Below, piece by piece: positions 26,042 to 34,425 of a stretch of 64,000 bases of DNA. The notes under the pieces are model-generated. The model was not told where the DNA came from. It worked only from the letters and a program-made list of their open reading frames with translations, and ran no database searches. The position numbers and the translations under genes are program-made. Source of the DNA: Rhodopseudomonas_A palustris_F (GTDB taxonomy: Bacteria; Pseudomonadota; Alphaproteobacteria; Rhizobiales; Xanthobacteraceae). The stretch covers positions 2,046,001 through 2,110,000 of the forward strand of contig NC_007925.1 in NCBI RefSeq assembly GCF_000013745.1. The letters are read 5' to 3'. Every line of letters starts with the position of its first letter. Position 1 is the first letter of the stretch.

Positions 26042-26647
26042 CTAGCTGACTGTCGCGGCCTGCTGCTCGAACGCCTTCAGCGACAGGCTGGCGATCTCGC
26101 GCAGCTCCTCGCGCCCGGCGCCGGACGACGCCATCACGCCCATGCCCACGGTGACCGCCGAAAGATAGCGCGCCAGCGCGCAGGGGTCGGCGGTGGCGGT
26201 GAGATCGCCCTCGGCCTTGGCCTGTTCAAAGCGTTGCCGCAGCCGGTCCTCGGTTTCGGCGCGGCGCGACGCCAGCTCGAACGGCACGTTCTCCGAGCCG
26301 CTGCCGCAGGCGAGCCCGCCTTGCACCAGCAGGCAGCCCGGCGGATGCGAGGGGTCGGTCTGAACGTCGGCGATCCCCATCAACAGCTTTTCGGCCACCG
26401 CGCGGGCGGTCGGCGCTTGTAAAATTTCCGTCAGAAAGGCCGCCCGTTTGGCGGTGTAACGGTCCAGCGCGGCCCGCAACAGGCCTTCTTTGCTGCCGAA
26501 CGCCGCATACAGGCTCGGCGGATTTATGCCCATGACGTCAGTGAGTTGCGCGATCGTCGCGCCCTCGTAACCGTGCCGCCAGAAGATCTCCATCGCTTCG
26601 TCCAACGCCTTGTCGGCGTTGAAGGCGCGGGGTCGACCCATCGCCAT
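26042..26647 (-). CDS. TetR-family repressor of the adjacent RND pump
   Basis: A 201-residue protein with an N-terminal TetR helix-turn-helix (ATIAQLTDVMGINPPSLYAAF, residues about 30-50) and a ligand-binding domain of the AcrR/TetR_C kind. The PPGCLLVQGGLACGSGSE segment is common in regulators of this subgroup. It is divergent from an RND adaptor and pump, with a palindrome in the shared 100-nt gap, so autoregulation and pump repression are likely. The inducer is unknown. Confidence 0.9.
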   Translation of the reverse strand: MAMGRPRAFNADKALDEAMEIFWRHGYEGATIAQLTDVMGINPPSLYAAFGSKEGLLRAALDRYTAKRAAFLTEILQAPTARAVAEKLLMGIADVQTDPSHPPGCLLVQGGLACGSGSENVPFELASRRAETEDRLRQRFEQAKAEGDLTATADPCALARYLSAVTVGMGVMASSGAGREELREIASLSLKAFEQQAATVS

Positions 26648-26691
26648 ATTAGGGTACCTCGACTTTTCTTAGTGTCCGATACATAATCCTC

Positions 26692-26743
26692 TTGACGGCG
26701 GGCGTCCAGCTCTACATCTGTAGCGAGCACTACAGTTATGGAG
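26692..26743 (+). promoter_or_regulatory. Promoter/operator between tetR and the RND pump
   Basis: A 16-nt palindrome TGTAGCGAGCACTACA (26719-26734; arms TGTAG/CTACA) lies 15 nt before the adaptor start. An overlapping CTACATCTGTAG sits just upstream and a TTGACG -35-like hexamer is at 26692. This layout fits TetR operator control of a divergent promoter. GGAG at 26740 is the ribosome site for the adaptor. Confidence 0.55.
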
Positions 26744-26749
26744 CGCTAC

Positions 26750-27979
26750 ATGACGCCGTCCGCCACCGTCCCGCCATCGCATCGTATTCGCAGAACCATC
26801 GCAGGCCTGGCGATTGCCGGCGCCGCCATCCTCGGCGGCTCGGTGATCGCCGACCGCTATTTCCATGTTGAGCAGGCCACCGCGAGCTCACCGCCCCCTG
26901 AGCAAGCCGTCCCCGTGACGGTCGCGGTGGTGCAGCCTCGCCAGGCCACGCTGTGGGACGATTTCTCCGGGCGGCTCGAAGCGGTGAACCGCGTCGAGCT
27001 GCGACCGCGGGTCGCCGGCGCTATTCTGACGACGCATTTCACCGAGGGCGCGCTGGTCAAGGCCGGCGACGTGCTGTTCCAGATCGATCCGGCGCCCTAT
27101 GCGGCCGAGGTCGACAAGGCGCAGGCCCAGCTCGAGGCGGCGAAAGCCCGCGCGCTGTTCGCCGCAGGCGAACTCGAGCGCGGCCGCCAGCTGGTCGGCA
27201 ACAATATCGTGACCCGGCGCGACTTCGAGCAGCGCGACAATGCCAGCCGCGAAGCCATCGCCAATGTGGCCGCCGCCGAGGCGACGCTGCAATCGGCCAG
27301 GCTCAATCTGGATTACACCAGGGTCCGCGCGCCGGTCGCCGGCCGGGTCGGCAAGATCGAAGTCACCGTCGGCAACCTGGTCGCCGCCGGCACCTCGTCT
27401 CCGGTACTGACCTCGCTGGTCTCGGTCAATCCGATCTATGCCAGTTTCGACGCCGACGAGGACGTGGTGATCCGCGCGCTGAACTCGGTCGGCGGCGCCT
27501 CCGGCAAGCTCGACCGTATTCCGGTCGAGATGTCGACGTCGACTTCCGCCAGCGAGACCGCGAAGGGCCACATCCAGCTGATCGACAATCAGGTCAACGG
27601 CCAGAGCGGCACCATCCGGGTCCGCGCCGCGTTCGACAACGCCGACGGTCGATTGATCCCCGGCCAGTTCGCGCGGCTGCGGATGGGGCATCCGCAACAG
27701 CAGACGCTGGTGATGCTGGAGGAGCGCGCGATCGGCACCGACCAGGACAAGAAGTTCGTGATGGTGGTCGGCAACGACAACCGCGCGCTGTACCGCGCGA
27801 TCACGCTCGGCGGCAATGTCGAGGGGCTGCGGATCGTCACCTCGGGCCTGCAGTCCGGCGATCGGGTGGTGGTCAACGGCCTGCAACGGGTGCGCCCCGG
27901 CGCGCTGGTGAAGACCGAAGTCGCCGACGCCGGCGGCTCGCAAGCCGCCGACAGCGCCCGCCATCTCGCGCAGCGCTGA
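26750..27979 (+). CDS. RND efflux periplasmic adaptor (MexE-type)
   Basis: A 409-residue membrane-fusion protein. It has an N-terminal membrane anchor/signal (residues about 10-32), then the biotinyl-lipoyl halves (VELRPRVAGAILTTHFTEGA ... VRAPVAGRVGKIEV), an alpha-helical hairpin between them (KAQAQLEAAKARALFAAGEL), and a C-terminal beta barrel. It links the inner-membrane pump to an outer-membrane channel; no channel gene is present here. The start at 26750 has GGAG six nt upstream, better than the ATG at 26738. The pump gene follows 27 nt later. Confidence 0.92.
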   Translation: MTPSATVPPSHRIRRTIAGLAIAGAAILGGSVIADRYFHVEQATASSPPPEQAVPVTVAVVQPRQATLWDDFSGRLEAVNRVELRPRVAGAILTTHFTEGALVKAGDVLFQIDPAPYAAEVDKAQAQLEAAKARALFAAGELERGRQLVGNNIVTRRDFEQRDNASREAIANVAAAEATLQSARLNLDYTRVRAPVAGRVGKIEVTVGNLVAAGTSSPVLTSLVSVNPIYASFDADEDVVIRALNSVGGASGKLDRIPVEMSTSTSASETAKGHIQLIDNQVNGQSGTIRVRAAFDNADGRLIPGQFARLRMGHPQQQTLVMLEERAIGTDQDKKFVMVVGNDNRALYRAITLGGNVEGLRIVTSGLQSGDRVVVNGLQRVRPGALVKTEVADAGGSQAADSARHLAQR

Positions 27980-28006
27980 CAAAAACCTTCGTACCGGAGC
28001 CCGGCC

Positions 28007-31000
28007 ATGAACTTGTCGAAATTTTTCATCGATCGTCCGATCTTCGCCGGCGTGTTGTCGGTGCTGATCTTCCTGGCCGGGCTGATCTCGCTGTTGTCGA
28101 TGCCGATCTCGGAATATCCCGACGTGGTGCCGCCCTCGGTGGTGGTGCGCGCCACCTATCCGGGCGCCAACCCGAAAGTGATCGCCGAGACGGTGGCAAC
28201 CCCGATCGAGGAGCAGATCAACGGCGTCGAAGGCATGCTCTATATGGCGAGCCAGGCCACCACCGACGGCGCGATGACGCTGACGGTGACCTTCCGGCTC
28301 GGCACCGACCCCGACAAGGCGCAGCAACTGGTGCAGAATCGCGTGGCGCAAGCCGAGCCGCGGCTGCCCGCGGTGGTGCGCCAGCTCGGCATCATCACCA
28401 AGAAGAGTTCGCCCGACCTCACTATGGTGGTGCATCTGTTGTCGCCGAACAACCGCTACGACATGACGTATTTGCGTAACTACGCGGTGCTCAACGTCAA
28501 GGATCGGCTGGCGCGGCTCGATGGCGTCGGCGACGTGCAGCTGTACGGCGCCGGCGACTATTCGATGCGGATCTGGGTCGATCCGCAGAAGGCGGCGGAG
28601 CACGCGCTGACCGCCAGCGACATCGTCAAGGCGATCCAGGCGCAGAACGTCGAAGCCGCCGCCGGCGTGGTCGGCGCCTCGCCGAGCGTCAAGGGGCTCG
28701 ACCTGCAGCTCTCGGTCAACGCCGAGGGCCGGCTCTCCACCGAAGAGCAATTCCGCGACATCGTGGTCAAGAGCGGCGCGCACGGCGAGGTGACCCGGCT
28801 GCGCGACGTGGCGCGGATCGAACTCGGCGCCTCCGAATACGGCCTGCGCTCGCTGCTCGACAACAAGCAGGCGGTGGCGATTCCGATCTTCCAGGCGCCG
28901 GGCTCCAACGCGTTGCAGATTTCCGACAGCGTTCGCGCCACGATGGCCGAGATCCAAAAGACGATGCCGGAGGGCGTGGCGTACAAGATCGTCTATGACC
29001 CGACGCAATTCGTCCGCTTTTCCATCGAAGCCGTGATCCACACGCTGCTGGAAGCCATCGCGCTGGTGGTGGTGGTGGTGATCCTGTTCCTGCAGACTTG
29101 GCGGGCGTCGATCATCCCGCTGTTGGCGGTGCCGGTGTCGATCGTCGGCACCTTCGCGGTGATGCACATGTTCGGCTTTTCCATCAACGCGCTCAGCCTG
29201 TTCGGTCTGGTGCTGGCGATCGGCATCGTGGTCGACGACGCCATCGTGGTGGTGGAGAACGTCGAACGCAACATCGAGGCCGGCCGCTCGCCGCGCGACG
29301 CCACCTACCAGGCGATGAAGGAAGTCTCGGGGCCGATCATCGCCATCGCCTTGGTGCTGATCGCGGTATTCGTGCCGCTGGCTTTCATCAGCGGCCTCAC
29401 CGGCCAATTCTACAAGCAGTTCGCGCTGACGATTGCGATCTCCACGGTGATCTCGGCGATCAATTCGCTGACGCTGTCGCCGGCGCTGGCGGCACTGTTG
29501 CTGAAGGGCCATAACGATCCGAAGGATCGGCTGACGCGGATTCTCGACCGCGCGCTCGGCTGGTTCTTCCGCGGCTTCAACCGCGCCTTCGCGCGCTCGG
29601 CGCACGGCTACAGCCGCGGCGTCGGCGGCGTGATCTCCGGCAAGGCGCTGGTGATCGGCGTCTATGTGGTGCTGGTGATCGCCACTGCCGGCCTGTTCAA
29701 GCTGGTGCCGAGCGGCTTCGTGCCCGGTCAGGACAAGCAGTACCTGGTCGGCTTTGCGCGGCTTCCCGACGGCGCCACGCTGGACCGCAGCGAAGCCGTC
29801 ATTCGCCAGATGAGCGACATCGCGGCGACCCAGCCCGGCGTGGAAAGCTCGGTGGCATTCCCCGGACTGTCGATCAGCGGCTTCACCAACTCGTCCAACG
29901 CCGGCATCGTGTTCTCGACGCTGAAGCCGTTCGAGGAGCGCAAGGACGCCTCGCTCAGCGGCGGCGCGATCGCCATGGAGCTGAACAAGAAATACGCCGG
30001 CATCCAGGAGGCGTTCATCGCGATGTTTCCGCCGCCGCCGGTCAACGGCCTCGGCACCATCGGCGGCTTCAAGCTGCAGATCGAGGACCGCGCCGGGCTC
30101 GGCTACGACGCGCTCAACGAGGCCACCAAGGCGTTCCTGGCGGCGATGGCCAAGGCGCCGGAGATCGCCGGAACGTTCTCCAGCTTCCAGGTCAACGTGC
30201 CGCAATTGTTCGCCGACATCGACCGCACCAAGGCGTTGCAGCTCGGCGTGCCGGTGACCGAGGTGTTCAACACGCTGCAGATCTATCTCGGCTCCTACTA
30301 CGTCAACGACTTCAACAAATTCGGCCGCACCTATTCGGTCTATGTGCAGGCCGACGCGCCGTTCCGGGCGCGGGCCGACGACATCCGCCAGCTCAAGGTG
30401 CGCTCGGCGTCGGGCGACATGGTGCCGCTGGCGGCGCTGTTGAAGATCCACCAGAGCGCCGGCCCGGAACGCGCGATCCGCTACAACGGGTTTCTGTCGT
30501 CGGACGTCAACGCCGCGGCGGCGCCGGGCTATTCCTCGGGCCAGGCGCAGGACGCCGCGACCCGGATCGCGGCTGAGACTCTGCCGCCGGGCTTCGCCTT
30601 CGAATGGACCGATCTGACCTATCAGCAGTTCATCGCCGGCAATTCCGGGCTGTGGGTGTTTCCTTTGGCGATCCTGTTGGTGTTCCTGGTGCTGGCCGCG
30701 TTGTACGAAAGCCTGACGCTGCCGTTGTCGATCATCATGATCGTGCCGATGGGGCTATTGGCGGCGATGTTCGGGGTCTGGCTGTCGAAGGGCGACAACA
30801 ACGTGTTCACCCAGATCGGGCTGATCGTGCTGGTCGGACTGTCGGCGAAGAACGCCATTCTGATCGTCGAATTCGCCCGCGAACTGGAATTCGCCGGCCG
30901 CACCCCGATCAAGGCGGCGATCGAGGCCAGCCGGCTGCGGTTGCGCCCGATCCTGATGACCTCGATGGCGTTCATCATGGGCGTGCTGCCGCTGGTGCTG

Positions 31001-31207
31001 TCGACCGGCGCCGGCGCGGAAATGCGCCGCGCCATGGGGGTGGCGGTGTTCTCCGGCATGATCGGGGTGACGCTGTTCGGTCTGTTCCTGACCCCGGTGT
31101 TCTATGTGCTGCTGCGCACCGTCACCGGCTCGAAGCCGCTGACCCAGCACGGCAGCGGCGGAACGCTGGCGGCGGAGAGCGAGGCGGTCGAGCCCGCGAC
31201 CGTCTAG
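28007..31207 (+). CDS. RND efflux transporter (MexF/AcrB-type, HAE1)
   Basis: A 1066-residue inner-membrane proton antiporter with twelve membrane segments and two large periplasmic loops. The intramembrane Asp pair of the proton relay is in GIVVDDAIVVVENVE (around residue 408). FFIDRPIFAGVLSVLIF opens TM1 as in MexF. It should export hydrophobic drugs or related compounds with the adaptor upstream. A ribosome site (cggagcccggcc) precedes the ATG. Its TAG stop lies inside the left end of a MITE-like repeat. Confidence 0.95.
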   Translation: MNLSKFFIDRPIFAGVLSVLIFLAGLISLLSMPISEYPDVVPPSVVVRATYPGANPKVIAETVATPIEEQINGVEGMLYMASQATTDGAMTLTVTFRLGTDPDKAQQLVQNRVAQAEPRLPAVVRQLGIITKKSSPDLTMVVHLLSPNNRYDMTYLRNYAVLNVKDRLARLDGVGDVQLYGAGDYSMRIWVDPQKAAEHALTASDIVKAIQAQNVEAAAGVVGASPSVKGLDLQLSVNAEGRLSTEEQFRDIVVKSGAHGEVTRLRDVARIELGASEYGLRSLLDNKQAVAIPIFQAPGSNALQISDSVRATMAEIQKTMPEGVAYKIVYDPTQFVRFSIEAVIHTLLEAIALVVVVVILFLQTWRASIIPLLAVPVSIVGTFAVMHMFGFSINALSLFGLVLAIGIVVDDAIVVVENVERNIEAGRSPRDATYQAMKEVSGPIIAIALVLIAVFVPLAFISGLTGQFYKQFALTIAISTVISAINSLTLSPALAALLLKGHNDPKDRLTRILDRALGWFFRGFNRAFARSAHGYSRGVGGVISGKALVIGVYVVLVIATAGLFKLVPSGFVPGQDKQYLVGFARLPDGATLDRSEAVIRQMSDIAATQPGVESSVAFPGLSISGFTNSSNAGIVFSTLKPFEERKDASLSGGAIAMELNKKYAGIQEAFIAMFPPPPVNGLGTIGGFKLQIEDRAGLGYDALNEATKAFLAAMAKAPEIAGTFSSFQVNVPQLFADIDRTKALQLGVPVTEVFNTLQIYLGSYYVNDFNKFGRTYSVYVQADAPFRARADDIRQLKVRSASGDMVPLAALLKIHQSAGPERAIRYNGFLSSDVNAAAAPGYSSGQAQDAATRIAAETLPPGFAFEWTDLTYQQFIAGNSGLWVFPLAILLVFLVLAALYESLTLPLSIIMIVPMGLLAAMFGVWLSKGDNNVFTQIGLIVLVGLSAKNAILIVEFARELEFAGRTPIKAAIEASRLRLRPILMTSMAFIMGVLPLVLSTGAGAEMRRAMGVAVFSGMIGVTLFGLFLTPVFYVLLRTVTGSKPLTQHGSGGTLAAESEAVEPATV

Positions 31208-31407
31208 AGCATTTGGATTAGGATTGATGCGGTTCAAGAGTCCCGGGCCGTCATTCCGGGGCACGAGCAGCTTCGCTGCGAGTGAGCCCGGAATCCATAA
31301 CCACCGCAGGGGTTATGGATTCCGGACTTGCTCGTTCTTCGAACTCGCAATCCGGAATGACGACGACATTTTGGTTGGATGATTCAATCCTAACCGAAAA
31401 TGCTCTA
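31205..31407. repeat. MITE-like palindromic element inserted at a CTAG site
   Basis: The ends are inverted repeats: GAGCATTTGGATTAGGATTGA on the left against the complement of TCAATCCTAACCGAAAATGCTC on the right. A second nested inverted repeat lies inside (CGTCATTCCGG / CCGGAATGACG), with a central hairpin GGAATCCATAACC / GGTTATGGATTCC. TA flanks both ends, inside C-TA...TA-G, as expected for the TA duplication made by IS630/Tc1-type transposases at CTAG. There is no coding capacity. The stop codons of mexF-like (+) and the response regulator (-) both fall in these TA/CTAG ends. Confidence 0.8.
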
Positions 31408-32061
31408 GCGTCTGGGCGCTGCGGTGGTTTCGATCGAGGGCAGTTGGTCGATGGCGATGCGCATCAGTTCCGGCAGCGTGCGGACGCCGAGCTTGTTCTT
31501 GATCAGCGCCACCGAGTTGGCCACCGTCTTGTAACTGACGTTGAGTTCTTCGGCGATCAAGCCATAGGGCTTGCCTTCGGCCAGGATGCTCAACAGCTCG
31601 AGTTCGCGCAGCGTCATGGTTTGCAGGCGGTGCTTCTGGCCGCGGGTTTCCATCAGCACGATGTCGGCCGCGAGCTCATCGCTGATGAAGGGGCGGCCGT
31701 CGCTGACCCGTTTGATCGCCTTCAACAGGTCTTCGGCGGCGGAATCCTTCAGCACATAGCCGGAGGCGCCAGCCTGCAACGCGCGGCTGACGATCACCGG
31801 GTCGCGATGCATGCTGAGCACCAGGATCGGAATCCGCCGGTTGACGACCCGCATCCTGCGAATGAACGACAGTCCGCTGAGCAGGCCGGTGTGCATCGTC
31901 AGATCGACGATGATGACGTCCGGGTCATGTTGCCGGTACAGCCGGAAACCGTCGACCATGCTGACCGCGGTCAGCACCTTGGTCGGTCCATTGGCCTCCA
32001 GGATCCGCGCGCAGCCCTGCAGCACGATCGGATGGTCGTCGATGATCAGCACTGTCGTCAT
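31405..32061 (-). CDS. mxaX: NarL/FixJ-type response regulator, MxaX-like
   Basis: A 218-residue protein with an N-terminal receiver (IIDDHPIVLQGC; phosphoacceptor Asp in DVIIVDLTM; Lys in YVLKDSAAEDL) and a C-terminal LuxR helix-turn-helix (YGLIAEELNVSYKTVANSV). Its start overlaps the kinase stop by 1 nt (TGATG). The set lies upstream of and divergent from mxaF, as mxaZYX does in Paracoccus, so it probably activates methanol oxidation genes. The name rests on position and domain type. Its stop codon sits in the right end of the MITE-like repeat. Confidence 0.8.
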   Translation of the reverse strand: MTTVLIIDDHPIVLQGCARILEANGPTKVLTAVSMVDGFRLYRQHDPDVIIVDLTMHTGLLSGLSFIRRMRVVNRRIPILVLSMHRDPVIVSRALQAGASGYVLKDSAAEDLLKAIKRVSDGRPFISDELAADIVLMETRGQKHRLQTMTLRELELLSILAEGKPYGLIAEELNVSYKTVANSVALIKNKLGVRTLPELMRIAIDQLPSIETTAAPRR

Positions 32062-33542
32062 CAGAGTCTCCGGTTTGCGGCGGTCGGGCGCGGCCACGAC
32101 AGCGGCAGCGTTGCGGTGATGGTGACGCCGCAGGGCCAGTTCTGCGACAGCTCCCAGACCCCGCCCAGCGACTGCACCCGCTCGCGCATCACCGCGAGGC
32201 CGAAGCCCGGGGTCGCGGCCGCGGCGATGCCCTGGCCGTCGTCGCGCAGCACCAGCAGCAGGGCGGTCGGCGCCGCGTCCGCTGACGGGGCAACGTCGCT
32301 GAGTTCGACGTTGACGCAGCGCGCTTTGCCGTGCCGCAGCGCGTTGACGATGCCCTCCTGGATGCAGCGATAGATGGTGAGATCGACCACGTCGCCATAG
32401 CTGCGTGGCGCGATATTGAGGTCGTTCAAAAAGCGGACATCGCGGTAGCGGCGGGCAAAGTCCGCGACCAGGTCGCCGATCAACTCGCCGAGCGTCACCT
32501 TGCCGAGCGCGATCGGCTGCAGCCGCTTCATGATCTGCCGATTGAGCGCAGTCAGGCGCCCGGCGATGCTGGCGATTTCCGCCAATTGCCGACTGATTTC
32601 CGCCGCCTCGTCGTGGTGACCGCGCGAGATCCGCGCCTCGATCGCCGCGGCGGTGGTGGTGATGCCGAACAGGCAGGGGCCGGCCTCGTCGTGCAACTCG
32701 CTGGCGATCTGCCGCCGCTCGTCCTCCTGCACCGTGATCAGTTCGCGATACAGCCGACCGTTTTCCGCGCGGGCGGCGCTCAACGCCGAGGCCAGCCCGT
32801 TGAAGCTGCCGATGATGGCGTCGAATTCGGGCCCCCGCGGCGGATCGATCTGGACCTGATAGTTCCCCTTGCCGAGATCGGCCATGCCGCGCGACACCGT
32901 GACCAGGGGCTGCAGGATCCGCCCCAAGATGAAGTAGAAGGCCGCGATCATCACCGCGTTGGCGGCAAGCCAGACCACCCCCTGATGCTGGGCTTCCTGC
33001 CACACCTCCGCCAACTCGTCGGAGGCGTCGGAATTCAGGATCACCGTCCCGATCCGGCGGGCGCCGGCGGTGAGCGGAATTTCGCGGTGTTCGGCAACGT
33101 TTCCAGCGAGTGCCGCGAACCAGCGTGGCACCTCGCTCGCCGAGGGCTGCGGCTCGTCGATGCTGCGCTGCAGCGCGACGCTGTTGCCCTCGGCATCGAG
33201 CACGTTGACCTTGAGGTGGCGGATATGCCGTAGCTGCATCGCCAACGCGATCGGCAGGGTCTTGAGCAGTTGCTCGTCGGCGGCGAAATTCCGGTTGGTC
33301 TGGATGATGTACTGTTCGGCGAGCGCGGTCGGCGAGATGAACTCAGCCTCGATCCTATTTCGGATGCCGAATAGCGTGGCCGCGCCGCCGAGCACGGAAA
33401 TCAAAGCGCTCAGCGCCACCAGCGCGACCAGAATCCGGGTGCGTACCGGCCGTTCGTACCATAACACCTGGGCGAGCCGCCGTGACCAAACGCGGAGGCC
33501 GATCTCGTGGACGCTGGATGTCACGCTGGCGGCCACTTGCAT
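32061..33542 (-). CDS. mxaY: Membrane sensor histidine kinase, MxaY-like
   Basis: A 493-residue kinase. Two membrane helices (about 32-60 and 165-185) enclose a periplasmic sensor domain, followed by a HAMP-like linker. The HisKA_3 phospho-acceptor is in ELHDEAGPCLFGI and the C-terminal ATPase has LVLRDDGQGIAAAA. This is the NarX/UhpB-type partner of LuxR regulators. TGATG overlaps connect it to the genes on both sides. The signal is probably methanol or a related C1 compound, by analogy with Paracoccus MxaY. A start at 33629 is possible but runs into the upstream gene. Confidence 0.85.
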   Translation of the reverse strand: MQVAASVTSSVHEIGLRVWSRRLAQVLWYERPVRTRILVALVALSALISVLGGAATLFGIRNRIEAEFISPTALAEQYIIQTNRNFAADEQLLKTLPIALAMQLRHIRHLKVNVLDAEGNSVALQRSIDEPQPSASEVPRWFAALAGNVAEHREIPLTAGARRIGTVILNSDASDELAEVWQEAQHQGVVWLAANAVMIAAFYFILGRILQPLVTVSRGMADLGKGNYQVQIDPPRGPEFDAIIGSFNGLASALSAARAENGRLYRELITVQEDERRQIASELHDEAGPCLFGITTTAAAIEARISRGHHDEAAEISRQLAEIASIAGRLTALNRQIMKRLQPIALGKVTLGELIGDLVADFARRYRDVRFLNDLNIAPRSYGDVVDLTIYRCIQEGIVNALRHGKARCVNVELSDVAPSADAAPTALLLVLRDDGQGIAAAATPGFGLAVMRERVQSLGGVWELSQNWPCGVTITATLPLSWPRPTAANRRL

Positions 33543-34048
33543 CAATCCCTGTGGTTCGAGGCTCTGAGCGCGGACAAGGCTTGCTGCTTGGATGGGGATC
33601 GAATCCGCAGCAGATAGTATTGCTGGCAACGCGCGCCGAAGCCTTCGGCGCGCCGTCCCGCCGGAGCGGCGAACGACAGGTCGCCGAGCAGCTCCAAGGC
33701 ATTCTCTGCGATGCCTTGCTGCGCCAGCATCGCCTCGAGCTGCACCACGCGGTTGGCGATCATCCGCGGAGAATCGGCGAAGTTTCGCGCCGCATTGGCC
33801 AGGCTGTCGCGGATTTGCGCGACCGACGGCGCGGCGGCATTGGCCCTGCGTTGGTGCTCAAGAAGCCAATGTTCCGGCGTTACGCCATCGCTTTGCGCCA
33901 GCCAGCGCTGCGGCCCTGCCTCGGTGGCGCGCTCGTTGCTCTCCGGCGGCAGCTCCGGCGCGGTCTCATTGCTGCACCCGCTCGCCAGCACCTGGGCGAC
34001 CACCGTGAGATGACGAAAACGCCTGGCATTGCGATCGCCGATGATCAC
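33542..34048 (-). CDS. MxaZ-position hypothetical protein
   Basis: A 168-residue, largely helical protein with no confident domain. A segment VVAQVLASGCS near the N terminus looks a little like a lipobox, but the region before it is charged and short, so export is doubtful. Conserved-looking stretches are AQIRDSLANAARNFADSPRM and NRVVQLEAMLAQQGIAENAL. It is the first gene of the unit Z-Y-X divergent from mxaF and overlaps the kinase start by 1 nt. By position it may match Paracoccus mxaZ; sequence similarity was not checked. Confidence 0.6.
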   Translation of the reverse strand: MIIGDRNARRFRHLTVVAQVLASGCSNETAPELPPESNERATEAGPQRWLAQSDGVTPEHWLLEHQRRANAAAPSVAQIRDSLANAARNFADSPRMIANRVVQLEAMLAQQGIAENALELLGDLSFAAPAGRRAEGFGARCQQYYLLRIRSPSKQQALSALRASNHRD

Positions 34049-34425
34049 CCTTGTCCTCCCTCCCAGGCGCCGTTCGTTGAACGTGCGTTAGCTTCAGGGG
34101 GCAGGCTACATCAAAAATATCCCTGGGTGCATGGAAATACTTCCCGGACGTTATTGGAAGTCGGACTAAAGACGCCGTGCGATGCTTGGCTCTATGGTCA
34201 ATTCTGGCCATAGGCTGCACGGGATACCCCGGACGTCAGCAAGCTCCAGTTCCGCGGGGCGCGAGTCCGATGCTGGCGATAACAACAAGAGCAACAACAA
34301 GAGCAACGAGAGCTGGGAGTATCGACGAAACCACATCCTAAACAGACCACAGGAAGACGGCGCCCCAGCAGAGGGACATAACAAACGCCGCCTTGAATCC
34401 GGGAAACGACAAAGGGAGGCTGTTG
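34049..34425. promoter_or_regulatory. Divergent control region between the mxaZYX-like unit and mxaFJGI
   Basis: A 377-nt gap without a convincing gene. It holds an inverted repeat TATGGTCA-ATTC-TGGCCATA (34193-34212, one mismatch). It also has a tandem direct repeat, AACAACAAGAGC twice (34281-34304) followed by a partial AACGAGAGC (34305-34313). An excellent ribosome site AAAGGGAGG (34411-34419) lies six nt before the mxaF ATG. The repeats are candidate sites for the LuxR-type regulator, but the transcription start is not identifiable by eye. Confidence 0.6.

Noticed and set aside
26888..30451. 1187-codon minus-strand frame opposite the RND genes
   Set aside because: Antisense shadow of two well-supported genes; His/Arg/Asp-rich translation without motifs.
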